NCBI RefSeq assembly: GCF_002027545.1 | Contig: NZ_MXAN01000063.1 | Span: 1 to 6,462 of the forward strand | Length of the DNA stretch: 6,462 nucleotides | Direction: 5' to 3' | From: Moraxella lacunata | Lineage (GTDB): Bacteria > Pseudomonadota > Gammaproteobacteria > Pseudomonadales > Moraxellaceae | Shown here: one piece after another, positions 1-5,079 of the stretch | Numbering within the stretch: position 1 is the first letter of the stretch | Layout: each line of letters opens with the position of its first letter | Position numbers and translations under genes: made by a program | Notes under the pieces: generated by a model | The model's database searches: none | What the model was told of the DNA's origin: nothing | The model's input: the letters and a program-made list of their open reading frames with translations, nothing else

Positions 1-35
1 TTTGGGGGTCGGTTCAAATTATCCGCCCTTTTCAT
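1..35 (-). CDS. possible start of a gene downstream of nusB, truncated by window edge
   Basis: An ATG overlaps the last base of the nusB stop codon (TAATG on the minus strand) and the frame stays open for 11 codons to the window edge, reading [11 protein letters not shown]. The overlap would allow translational coupling with nusB. In many proteobacteria the gene after nusB is thiL (thiamine-monophosphate kinase), but the visible residues do not resemble a ThiL N-terminus that I recognise. Eleven open codons are weak evidence, so this may equally be a chance ATG. Confidence 0.25.
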   Translation of the reverse strand, partial: MKRADNLNRPP

Positions 36-592
36 TATTCACTTTCTTTTTTGGCTTTTTTCTCAGCTTTGTTGGCTTGATATTCCAATTCTCGCACGTC
101 TTTGGCATATCTATCCAAAATGGCATTGATAAATTTATGAGCATCAGTTGCCCCAAAATGGGTATTTAATTGCATGGCTTCATCAAGCACCACTTTATAA
201 GGGATATGGCGACTGTGTTTTAACTCATACGCCCCAATCAGCAAAATCGCTTTTTCAATGGTGTCTAGCTTTTCAAAACTGCGGTCAAGATAACGGGCAA
301 TATCCACAATCAGCTCACCTGCTTTCATGGGAATCTCACGCATAAGCTCGTGATAATAGCCCAAATGCACAGTGTGCATGGCGTTTTCACTACGGGTACG
401 GGCAACAATGGTATGTGGCTCATTACCGCCAAGCAAATCACGGCTTTCATTGGCAAAACGATAATCGGTCATCAGCCATTCATACAAACCCTGCACGGCA
501 AAACGGCGAGCCTTGCGAATGGCGGTGTAGCTGGTTTTATAGCCGGTTTCGTTGATGTCAAATTGGTCATTTTGGGGGTTGGGTGCGGTCAT
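35..592 (-). CDS. nusB: transcription antitermination factor NusB
   Basis: NusB binds boxA RNA together with NusE (ribosomal protein S10) and takes part in antitermination complexes, notably on rRNA operons, in the cytoplasm. The all-helical NusB domain begins near residue 22 (the [15 protein letters not shown] helix, 26-40). It ends with the diagnostic C-terminal segment at about 111-162: [13 protein letters not shown], then [13 protein letters not shown] and [16 protein letters not shown], matching E. coli NusB almost motif for motif. At 185 residues it is longer than the ~139 of E. coli NusB, through a polar N-terminal extension of about 21 residues, extra sequence around 45-75, and a Lys/Glu-rich tail (about 174-185). 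The start has an AAGG Shine-Dalgarno 6 nt upstream. ribH lies upstream on the same strand, a common gammaproteobacterial pairing. The family call is very secure. Confidence 0.96.
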   Translation of the reverse strand: MTAPNPQNDQFDINETGYKTSYTAIRKARRFAVQGLYEWLMTDYRFANESRDLLGGNEPHTIVARTRSENAMHTVHLGYYHELMREIPMKAGELIVDIARYLDRSFEKLDTIEKAILLIGAYELKHSRHIPYKVVLDEAMQLNTHFGATDAHKFINAILDRYAKDVRELEYQANKAEKKAKKESE

Positions 593-614
593 AGTTAGCC
601 TTAAAATAATACTG

Positions 615-635
615 CATTAAAATCATCTTTTAATG
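615..635. repeat. 8-bp inverted repeat in the nusB leader
   Basis: CATTAAAA and TTTTAATG form a perfect inverted repeat around a 5-nt centre (TCATC), 23 bp upstream of the nusB start. It is AT-rich, so as RNA it would be only a weak hairpin; as DNA it could be a protein site. No function is supported beyond the symmetry. Confidence 0.3.
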
Positions 636-670
636 GGAAAATAGGAAAATGGGGCGTTGTTTTATGATTT

Positions 671-692
671 GGGGCAAATTGCAATTTGCCCC
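671..692. repeat. perfect 22-bp palindrome between ribH and nusB
   Basis: The left half GGGGCAAATT-G and its exact reverse complement C-AATTTGCCCC meet with no spacer, giving a 22-bp perfect palindrome in the 144-bp ribH-nusB spacer. In RNA it would form a hairpin with a short terminal loop. On the minus strand (the direction of ribH and nusB) the following bases are AAATCATAAAAC with no U-run, so it is not a classical intrinsic terminator. It could stabilise the ribH 3' end, attenuate read-through into nusB, or be one copy of a dispersed palindromic repeat. Confidence 0.6.
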
Positions 693-736
693 GACATTTT
701 TTAATTTAAAACAATGCCAAATTGATGTAATAAAGA

Positions 737-1231
737 TTACAAAGCCTTTAATACGCTCACCATTTCAATGGCGGTCATACCTGCTTCATAGCCTTTGTTG
801 CCTGCTTTGGTGCCAGCACGTTCAATGGTTTGCTCGATGTTTTCGGTCGTCAAAATGCCATTAATCACAGGAATGTCATGATGTAGAGCCACGTGCGATA
901 AGCCTTTGGCAGACTCGCTTGCCACGATGTCAAAATGCGGTGTCGCCCCACGGATAATCGCCCCAAGCACGACAATGGCGTCATAGTTGCCCGTTACCGC
1001 CATGCGTTTGGCGGTCAGGGGTAGCTCAAATGCCCCCGGTACACGCACCACAGTGATGTTCTCGCCAAGCACGCCATGACGTAGCAGAGCGTCCAACGCC
1101 CCTTCTACCAAACTCTCAACCAAAAAGCCATTAAACCGCCCCACGGCAATCCCGATACGCAGATTGGCATTGTCATGTAAGGTACCGTCAATGTGGGTTA
1201 CGGCATTTTTTTGTTCGGTAAATGTGGTCAT
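737..1231 (-). CDS. ribH: 6,7-dimethyl-8-ribityllumazine synthase
   Basis: Lumazine synthase condenses 5-amino-6-ribitylamino-uracil with 3,4-dihydroxy-2-butanone 4-phosphate, the penultimate step of riboflavin synthesis, usually as a cytoplasmic multimer. Family motifs appear in order: [12 protein letters not shown] (substrate pocket), [12 protein letters not shown] with the catalytic-type His, [10 protein letters not shown], and [12 protein letters not shown] near the C-terminus. The frame also opens at an ATG at 1267 (176 aa), but I prefer the ATG at 1231, giving 164 residues against 156 in E. coli. A good promoter (-10 TATAAT, 1266-1271) overlaps the upstream ATG, so a transcript from it would start near 1259 and lack that codon. 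The upstream ATG's AAGG is also too distant (13 nt), whereas 1231 has GAGAG close by. The extra 12 residues contain no family motif. No FMN riboswitch is visible. Confidence 0.95.
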   Translation of the reverse strand: MTTFTEQKNAVTHIDGTLHDNANLRIGIAVGRFNGFLVESLVEGALDALLRHGVLGENITVVRVPGAFELPLTAKRMAVTGNYDAIVVLGAIIRGATPHFDIVASESAKGLSHVALHHDIPVINGILTTENIEQTIERAGTKAGNKGYEAGMTAIEMVSVLKAL

Positions 1232-1265
1232 AAGGCTCTCATCATAAATAAAGGGTTGGTTGTCC

Positions 1266-1293
1266 ATTATATCAAATTTACCTTTGCCAACAA
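1266..1293 (-). promoter_or_regulatory. predicted sigma70 promoter of ribH
   Basis: On the minus strand, TTGTTG (complement of 1288-1293) and a consensus TATAAT (complement of 1266-1271) are separated by 16 bp. The predicted transcription start is near 1259, about 28 nt before the ATG at 1231. Its -35 overlaps that of the plus-strand dedA promoter. Confidence 0.6.
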
Positions 1294-1313
1294 AGTATTT
1301 TTTCTGTTATGAT
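1284..1313 (+). promoter_or_regulatory. predicted extended -10 promoter of the DedA-family gene
   Basis: TTGCCA (1284-1289), an 18-bp spacer and TATGAT (1308-1313) preceded by TGT, giving the extended -10 form TGNTATGAT. The predicted start is near 1320, about 24 nt before the ATG. It overlaps the ribH promoter back to back, sharing bases 1288-1289, so one RNA polymerase could exclude the other. Confidence 0.55.
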
Positions 1314-1343
1314 AAGACCTTTTTTTAAAAACTGAGGGTATTC

Positions 1344-1967
1344 ATGGACAGCATGAGTGCGTGGATTTTGGCGATTATGGATAGGCTTGGACTGGCAGGG
1401 GTTACGCTGATGATGTTTTTGGAAAACGTCTTTCCGCCCATACCGAGCGAGCTTATCATGCCGATGGCGGGATTTTGGTCAGCCATGGGTAACATGAACA
1501 TCGTTGCCGTCATCATCGCAGGCACGGCAGGGTCGGTGCTTGGGGCGTTGCCACTGTACTATCTAGGCACGGTGTTTGATGAGAAACGTCTGTACAGTTT
1601 GACCGAAAAATACGGCAAATACCTACTGATTAAGCCGTCTGACATCACCAATGCAACCAATTGGTTTAACAAACATGGCAAGGCGGTGATATTTTTTGGG
1701 CGAATGATACCTGCCATTCGCTCGCTCATCTCTATCCCTGCTGGTATGAATCGTATGCCGATGTTGCCGTTTTTGGTGCTAACGACATTAGGTTCTGCCA
1801 TTTGGACGACCCTGTTGGCGTATGCCGGCTACGTACTTGGGGCAAACTATGACCAAGTGGCAGAGTTTATCGCCCCCATTAGTAAAGGCGTGGCGGTCGT
1901 GGTGGGGCTTGTCTTGGTGGTTGTGGCATTTTTGCGGATTAGAAGTGTGTTTTTTGATAAGCCCTAA
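1344..1967 (+). CDS. DedA family inner-membrane protein (SNARE-associated/VTT domain)
   Basis: A 207-residue polytopic membrane protein of the DedA family. Members are linked to lipid-carrier recycling (undecaprenyl phosphate or phospholipid flipping), proton-motive-force maintenance and envelope-stress tolerance; the substrate of this one cannot be read from sequence. Visible are the N-terminal re-entrant motif ENVFPPIPSE (27-36), the signature GRMIPAIRSLISIPAG (119-134) with conserved Arg120 and Arg126, and a G-x3-W (150-154) before the next hydrophobic span. Hydrophobic segments lie at about 15-45, 50-75, 140-165 and 178-198, with a basic C-terminal tail. The start has GAGGG 5 nt upstream and a good promoter. 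It is transcribed away from ribH and towards dapD. Family assignment is firm, individual role unknown. Confidence 0.92.
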   Translation: MDSMSAWILAIMDRLGLAGVTLMMFLENVFPPIPSELIMPMAGFWSAMGNMNIVAVIIAGTAGSVLGALPLYYLGTVFDEKRLYSLTEKYGKYLLIKPSDITNATNWFNKHGKAVIFFGRMIPAIRSLISIPAGMNRMPMLPFLVLTTLGSAIWTTLLAYAGYVLGANYDQVAEFIAPISKGVAVVVGLVLVVVAFLRIRSVFFDKP

Positions 1968-1990
1968 CAACACCGCCAATATAAAACAAA

Positions 1991-2011
1991 CCCCAAACAT
2001 CTCGCTTGGGG
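1991..2011. terminator. hairpin terminator between convergent dedA-family gene and dapD
   Basis: CCCCAA (1991-1996) pairs with TTGGGG (2006-2011) around a 9-nt loop. On the minus strand it is followed by TTTGTTTTAT, a usable U-rich tract for dapD; on the plus strand it is followed by CTTGCTTTAAAA, a weaker tract. The position, 24 bp after the DedA stop and 33 bp after the dapD stop, fits a shared bidirectional terminator. Confidence 0.6.
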
Positions 2012-2043
2012 CTTGCTTTAAAAAGACGGTCGTGCCATTTAAA

Positions 2044-2862
2044 TCACTCAGTACGCAATAAGTCATTCAAACTGGTCTTAGCACGAGTTTGAGCATCTAC
2101 TTTTTTGACGATAATAGCAGCGTATAGACTGTATTTTCCGCATGGGCTTGGTAGGTTACCTGGCACGACAACCGAACCTGCTGGTACACGCCCGTAGTGG
2201 ATTTCGCCTGTTTCACGGTCGTAGATTTTGGTGGATTGACCGATATACACGCCCATGGAGATGACCGAACCTTCTTCGACAATCACGCCTTCCACGATTT
2301 CAGAACGAGCACCGATAAAGCAGTTGTCTTCGATGATGGTTGGGTTTGCTTGTAGCGGTTCTAGCACGCCACCGATACCCACACCACCTGATAGGTGGAC
2401 GTTTTTGCCGATTTGGGCACATGAGCCAACAGTCGCCCAAGTATCCACCATGGTGCCTTCGTCCACATACGCACCGATGTTGGTGTAGGACGGCATGAGT
2501 ACCACGTTTTTGGCGATGAATGAGCCTTTACGAGCCACCGCAGGGGGAACGACACGCACGCCTGCGTTTTTGAAATCTTCTTCTGTCCAATCGGTAAATT
2601 TGGTGTCCACTTTGTCAAAAAAGCGTAAATCGCAAGACTCAATCGGCTTGTTGTCATTGATTTTAAAGGATAGAAGTACCGCTTTTTTGACCCATTGATG
2701 AACTACCCATTCGCCGTCAATTTTTTCGGCAACACGAAGCGAACCATTATCCAAACCTGCAAGCACTTCTTCAACCGCAGAACGCACGTCAGCAGGGCAG
2801 TCGCTCGCCCCAAAGTTGGCACGGTTGTCAAAGGCGGTTTCAATGATGTTTTGTAAAGACAT
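2044..2862 (-). CDS. dapD: 2,3,4,5-tetrahydropyridine-2,6-dicarboxylate N-succinyltransferase
   Basis: DapD transfers succinyl from succinyl-CoA to tetrahydrodipicolinate in the succinylase branch of the lysine/meso-diaminopimelate pathway, feeding both lysine and peptidoglycan synthesis. It is a cytoplasmic trimer. The product is 272 residues against 274 in E. coli and near-identical over long stretches. It has an N-terminal helical domain ([16 protein letters not shown], 42-57; [12 protein letters not shown], 59-70), then a left-handed beta-helix of hexapeptide repeats (about 105-235). This contains [57 protein letters not shown] and the CoA-side GRVPAGSVV. The C-terminal strand ends in LLRTE. 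An AGGA sequence lies 7 nt before the ATG. It has its own predicted promoter, and the XRE gene upstream is on the same strand. Confidence 0.98.
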   Translation of the reverse strand: MSLQNIIETAFDNRANFGASDCPADVRSAVEEVLAGLDNGSLRVAEKIDGEWVVHQWVKKAVLLSFKINDNKPIESCDLRFFDKVDTKFTDWTEEDFKNAGVRVVPPAVARKGSFIAKNVVLMPSYTNIGAYVDEGTMVDTWATVGSCAQIGKNVHLSGGVGIGGVLEPLQANPTIIEDNCFIGARSEIVEGVIVEEGSVISMGVYIGQSTKIYDRETGEIHYGRVPAGSVVVPGNLPSPCGKYSLYAAIIVKKVDAQTRAKTSLNDLLRTE

Positions 2863-2894
2863 AACAATTTCCTAAGTGAAGTAAATAACGCCTT

Positions 2895-2923
2895 ATTGTC
2901 GCCTATTTTTGGCAATTTGGCAA
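2895..2923 (-). promoter_or_regulatory. predicted dapD promoter
   Basis: On the minus strand, TTGCCA (complement of 2918-2923), a 17-bp spacer and GACAAT (complement of 2895-2900; 4 of 6 matches to TATAAT). The predicted start is near 2888, leaving a leader of about 25 nt that contains the AGGA ribosome-binding site. This would make dapD independent of the XRE gene, although no terminator separates the two. Confidence 0.4.
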
Positions 2924-2939
2924 ATTTATTTTTTAAAAA

Positions 2940-3260
2940 TTAACGATTATATAAGGCATGAACGCTTTGCAAAATCTGCTGTTGCATATCAAAATCGGCT
3001 CGGTCAAATAGACAAATCAGCTCCGCCAAATCGTCATTTTCGGCATAAAAATAAGCGGTCGGCACGCCGAGTGTTTCGGCGATTTTGGATAAGGTTAAAA
3101 AATCAGGTGTATGTTTGCCACGCTCATATTGGTTCATTCTGGCACTGGCTGATGACGGGTCAATGCCTGATAAAATACCAAGCTGTTGCTGAGAAAGTTT
3201 TTTGGCTTTGCGGGCGGTGTTTAGGCGTTTGGCAAAGATGTTTGATTGATGGGCGGTCAT
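2940..3260 (-). CDS. XRE-family helix-turn-helix transcriptional regulator
   Basis: A 106-residue DNA-binding protein with a single cro/cI-type HTH domain at about residues 9-70. The fold elements are KRLNTARKAKKLSQQQLGILSGI (helices 1 and 2), the recognition-helix region around DPSSASARMNQYERGK (34-49), and TPDFLTLSKIAETLGVPTAYFY (51-72). The remaining ~35 residues (acidic, then DMQQQILQSVHALYNR) probably form a short dimerisation helix; there is no peptidase, sensor or toxin domain. The ATG lacks a strong Shine-Dalgarno. Three identical-type palindromes lie 18-101 bp upstream, over its own candidate promoter and that of a divergent 51-codon gene, so it is probably a dimeric repressor that controls itself and that gene. 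Its ligand and biological role are unknown. It could be a remnant of a phage or toxin-antitoxin regulator, but no partner toxin is visible. Confidence 0.9.
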   Translation of the reverse strand: MTAHQSNIFAKRLNTARKAKKLSQQQLGILSGIDPSSASARMNQYERGKHTPDFLTLSKIAETLGVPTAYFYAENDDLAELICLFDRADFDMQQQILQSVHALYNR

Positions 3261-3270
3261 TTTATTTCAT

Positions 3271-3307
3271 CAAGTTAAAAACTAAAATTTTCTTAGTTTT
3301 TAACTTG
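3271..3307. promoter_or_regulatory. operator 1: 15-bp inverted repeat with ACTAA-N7-TTAGT core
   Basis: CAAGTTAAAAACTAA (3271-3285) and its exact reverse complement TTAGTTTTTAACTTG (3293-3307) flank a 7-bp centre. The core AAAACTAA-N7-TTAGTTTT (3278-3300) has the same arm sequence and spacing as operator 3. It lies 10 bp upstream of the XRE start codon and directly upstream of the -35 of the divergent small gene. A binding site for the neighbouring XRE protein is inferred from position and symmetry. Confidence 0.7.
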
Positions 3308-3333
3308 ACTTTATACTAAGGATAATTTAGTAT
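3305..3333 (+). promoter_or_regulatory. predicted promoter of the 51-codon Cys4 gene
   Basis: TTGACT (3305-3310, 5 of 6 matches to the -35 consensus), a 17-bp spacer, and TAGTAT (3328-3333, 4 of 6). The predicted start is near 3340, about 52 nt before the ATG. Operator 2 covers most of it. Confidence 0.5.
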
Positions 3334-3340
3334 ATATCAA
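3310..3340 (-). promoter_or_regulatory. candidate promoter of the XRE gene
   Basis: On the minus strand, TTGATA (complement of 3335-3340) and TATAAA (complement of 3310-3315) are separated by a longer-than-ideal 19 bp. It occupies the same 30 bp as the plus-strand promoter, so the two are mutually exclusive, and operator 2 fills its spacer. Less certain than the opposing promoter. Confidence 0.35.
3312..3334. promoter_or_regulatory. operator 2: TATACTAA-N7-TTAGTATA
   Basis: A perfect 8-bp inverted repeat with the same 7-bp spacing and the same ACTAA/TTAGT core as operators 1 and 3. Its centre (3323) is 34 bp from that of operator 1 and 27 bp from that of operator 3. It covers the spacer and -10 of the plus-strand candidate promoter and the spacer of the minus-strand one, so occupancy should block both. 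Confidence 0.65.
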
Positions 3341-3361
3341 AACTAAGTAATCCTTAGTTTT
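3339..3361. promoter_or_regulatory. operator 3: AAAACTAA-N7-TTAGTTTT
   Basis: Both 8-bp arms are identical to the core of operator 1, with the same 7-bp gap; the symmetry extends one base inward (AAAACTAAG/CTTAGTTTT). It covers the predicted start site of the small gene and reaches to within 31 bp of its ATG. The 11-mer TTAGTTTTTAA is shared with the right arm of operator 1. Confidence 0.65.
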
Positions 3362-3391
3362 TAAGCTAAATTTTTACCACAGGAAACAATC

Positions 3392-3547
3392 ATGAAAAAG
3401 TTCTCTATCAGTGCAAAGTCAATCTTTACACCCATTTATATGGGTCAAGTGCCAGTGCCTTATGGTGAATACACTTGCGAAGTGTGTGGCGGTTACCACA
3501 AAACTCGTTGCGATACTTGCGATTTACCCCCCCCCTTGCATTTGTAA
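3392..3547 (+). CDS. 51-residue protein with CxxC-x7-CxxC motif (putative metal-binding microprotein)
   Basis: ATG at 3392 with AGGA at 3381-3384, 7 nt upstream, then 51 codons to TAA. The product has a basic N-terminus (MKKFSISAKS), a Pro/Tyr-containing middle, then Cys29-E-V-Cys32 and Cys40-D-T-Cys43 separated by GGYHKTR, and a short Pro-rich tail (PPPLHL). Four cysteines in two CxxC pairs with a Gly-Gly turn suggest a zinc-knuckle or zinc-ribbon-like site; His36 is a possible extra ligand. No signal peptide or membrane span is evident. The gene is divergent from the XRE regulator, with a promoter, three shared operators, a ribosome-binding site and a terminator, which together argue that it is real despite its size. 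Codons 46-48 are CCC CCC CCC, a C9 tract. I do not recognise the family; function unknown. Confidence 0.72.
   Translation: MKKFSISAKSIFTPIYMGQVPVPYGEYTCEVCGGYHKTRCDTCDLPPPLHL
3527..3535 (+). repeat. C9 homopolymer inside the 51-codon gene
   Basis: Nine consecutive C bases encode Pro46-Pro48. Gain of one C would replace the LHL tail by the hydrophobic LAFVIAINLNVVIKA (63 residues in total). Loss of one would give CICNCY (54 residues), adding three cysteines. All versions keep the CxxC core. Such tracts are typical slipped-strand phase-variation sites, and also typical sequencing-error sites. Confidence 0.6.
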
Positions 3548-3581
3548 TTGCTATTAATCTAAATGTAGTAATTAAGGCATA

Positions 3582-3616
3582 AAAAAAGAGAGTTGTTTAA
3601 ATCAACTCTCTTTTTT
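3582..3616. terminator. strong bidirectional intrinsic terminator
   Basis: GAGAGTTG (3588-3595) pairs with CAACTCTC (3603-3610) around a 7-nt loop; flanking A6 and T6 extend the stem to 14 bp. U-runs follow the hairpin on both strands. It sits 34 bp after the stop of the 51-codon gene and 4 bp beyond the stop of the converging hydrolase gene, so it serves both. Confidence 0.88.
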
Positions 3617-3620
3617 ATTG

Positions 3621-4547
3621 TTACAATGCCAGCCACCCCAAAATATCCCCATACACCCTATCTTTATCCGTCTCGTGTAGTGGTTCGTGTCGCATATTGG
3701 GATATAGGTGCGTGCGGACGTTTTGCCCTGCTTTGATGAGTTCGTTTTGGAGTTCATCAATGTCCTGCCCCATGCGTCCGACTGGGTCGTCTTTGCCACT
3801 CACGAGCAAAATACGAAAATCTTTGGGCGTGTGGGCGTACCATGTGGGCGATGTGGCTTTTTTGATAAGGGCTTGCAAGGCGACAAAGCCATTATTACTA
3901 AACGCAAAACCGCATAAGGGGTCATTTTCAAAGGCTTTGATACTGTCGGTGTTTTCGGTCAGCCACGCAAAAGGCGATGCCGATATGGGCGAGCGGATTT
4001 GCGAGAGTAGATAGTGGTTTAGGAGCGTAGCAAAGCGGGTGTTGGGGCGTTTTGGATTCACATAATTCATCGCCCCAAGTGCTGTCAGGGCAAAGCGGTT
4101 GATGAGTCCAAAACTGTTGCCCGTCCCCATGATAATCGCCCCGTCAAAGCTCGTGGCGTGGTGGGTCAACACCGTCCGCACAATGAATGACCCCATAGAA
4201 TGCCCCATGATATAGTGGGCAATGGGGCGGTTGGTCAGCGTGCGTGCCTTGTCTTTTAATTTATCCGCCATGATGATGACATCTTTGCACAGGACTTGGA
4301 CGGGGTGTTTTTCGTCAATAAAACCAAGCTCATATTTGTCCTTGACCGTCTGCCCATGCCCAAGCTGGTCATAAGTTGCCACAAGTACGCCATTATCCGC
4401 CAAAAATTTGGCAAAATCAGCATAACGCCCACTATGCTCGCTCATGCCATGCACGATAAGCAAAGTGGCTTTTATTTCACCTTGTGGCACAAAAAACGCA
4501 TGATGCAGGCGGTGGATTTGGTTGGATGATAGGATAATTTGGGTCAT
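3621..4547 (-). CDS. alpha/beta hydrolase, monoacylglycerol lipase-like (Hydrolase_4/S33 type)
   Basis: A 308-residue serine hydrolase of the COG2267/PldB-like group, whose members cleave monoacylglycerols, lysophospholipids or related esters. The oxyanion/lid-side motif HGMSEHSGRY (33-42) is the monoacylglycerol-lipase signature. The nucleophile elbow is GHSMG with Ser117; the acid is probably Asp254 in SGKDDPVG; and His287 in NMRHEPLHE completes the triad. The cap region (about 140-235) is variable, so substrate cannot be assigned. There is no signal peptide, suggesting a cytoplasmic or peripheral enzyme. The start is 8 nt after the stop of the secreted-protein gene and has no Shine-Dalgarno, so translation is probably coupled. 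A strong terminator follows. Confidence 0.9.
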   Translation of the reverse strand: MTQIILSSNQIHRLHHAFFVPQGEIKATLLIVHGMSEHSGRYADFAKFLADNGVLVATYDQLGHGQTVKDKYELGFIDEKHPVQVLCKDVIIMADKLKDKARTLTNRPIAHYIMGHSMGSFIVRTVLTHHATSFDGAIIMGTGNSFGLINRFALTALGAMNYVNPKRPNTRFATLLNHYLLSQIRSPISASPFAWLTENTDSIKAFENDPLCGFAFSNNGFVALQALIKKATSPTWYAHTPKDFRILLVSGKDDPVGRMGQDIDELQNELIKAGQNVRTHLYPNMRHEPLHETDKDRVYGDILGWLAL

Positions 4548-4555
4548 GGTGGCAT

Positions 4556-5020
4556 TTAATCTTTTAAGACATCTTGAATGGCGTGTTCTAACTCTTGTTT
4601 ATTCATGTAGTGCTCAACACCCAACCAATAACGCTCATAGTTTGGGTGATTTATCAAATCCTGCATGACATAAACGCCAAGAGTTTCACTTGCCCGCTCT
4701 ACGGCTTTGTTATCATAGTACATGGCAATCATCAGCTCTTTGGTGCAATCTTTGGCAAACAAGCGTGTTACTAGCCTGCCAAATTGTTGTTGGGTTTGAT
4801 TGATTTCATATTGGGAGTATGGATTTTTTTGGTTCAAGCTAGGATGAGAGAACATGCCTTGCAAGGTGGCGTTTTGAAAGATTTTTTTATCATTGGCTGA
4901 TAATGATGAAACCATACATTTGGCTAAGTCATTTGTATATAAACCTAAATGACTGTTTGCATAAGTCATTGTAGGCAATATAGCAATTAATCCGATAATA
5001 CAGTTTTTTAGGACATTCAT
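4556..5020 (-). CDS. small secreted (periplasmic) protein of unknown function
   Basis: A 154-residue protein with a clear Sec signal peptide: MNVLKN, a hydrophobic core (CIIGLIAIL), and a T-Y-A cleavage site after Ala21. No lipobox follows, and the mature part has no further membrane span. The mature protein has two cysteines, Cys35 (DLAKCMVSS) and Cys92 (AKDCTKE), which could form one disulfide. The pattern around 32-60 (KCMVSSLSANDKK, then F-x2-A and SHPSL) resembles, from memory, small exported proteins of unknown function in Acinetobacter and Moraxella; this was not checked. AGGA lies 6 nt before the ATG. It is followed after 8 nt by the hydrolase gene and preceded by lipA 59 bp upstream, with no clear terminator in between. 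Confidence 0.82.
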   Translation of the reverse strand: MNVLKNCIIGLIAILPTMTYANSHLGLYTNDLAKCMVSSLSANDKKIFQNATLQGMFSHPSLNQKNPYSQYEINQTQQQFGRLVTRLFAKDCTKELMIAMYYDNKAVERASETLGVYVMQDLINHPNYERYWLGVEHYMNKQELEHAIQDVLKD

Positions 5021-5079
5021 ACAAATTCCTTAAATTAAAGTCAAGTAGGGCAAAAGACCATTTACTCCATGTTTAGTAC

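Noticed and set aside
606..611. TATTAT as a -10 element for nusB on the minus strand
   Set aside because: Transcription would begin inside the nusB Shine-Dalgarno and no suitable -35 is present at 16-18 bp.
1232..1343. FMN riboswitch in front of ribH
   Set aside because: The leader from the predicted start to the ATG is only about 28 nt, too short for the aptamer, and none of its conserved elements are seen.
2361..2657. 98-codon minus-strand frame inside dapD
   Set aside because: An alternative frame within the unmistakable DapD coding sequence; no ribosome-binding site and no recognisable domain.
2863..2939. Terminator between the XRE gene and dapD
   Set aside because: Only an AT-rich stretch (AATTTTTAAAAAATAAATTT) is present, with no GC stem; it is not a credible intrinsic terminator.
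2909..3319. 136-codon plus-strand frame opposite the XRE gene
   Set aside because: It is antisense to a well-supported HTH gene, has no family-like sequence, and runs through the operators.
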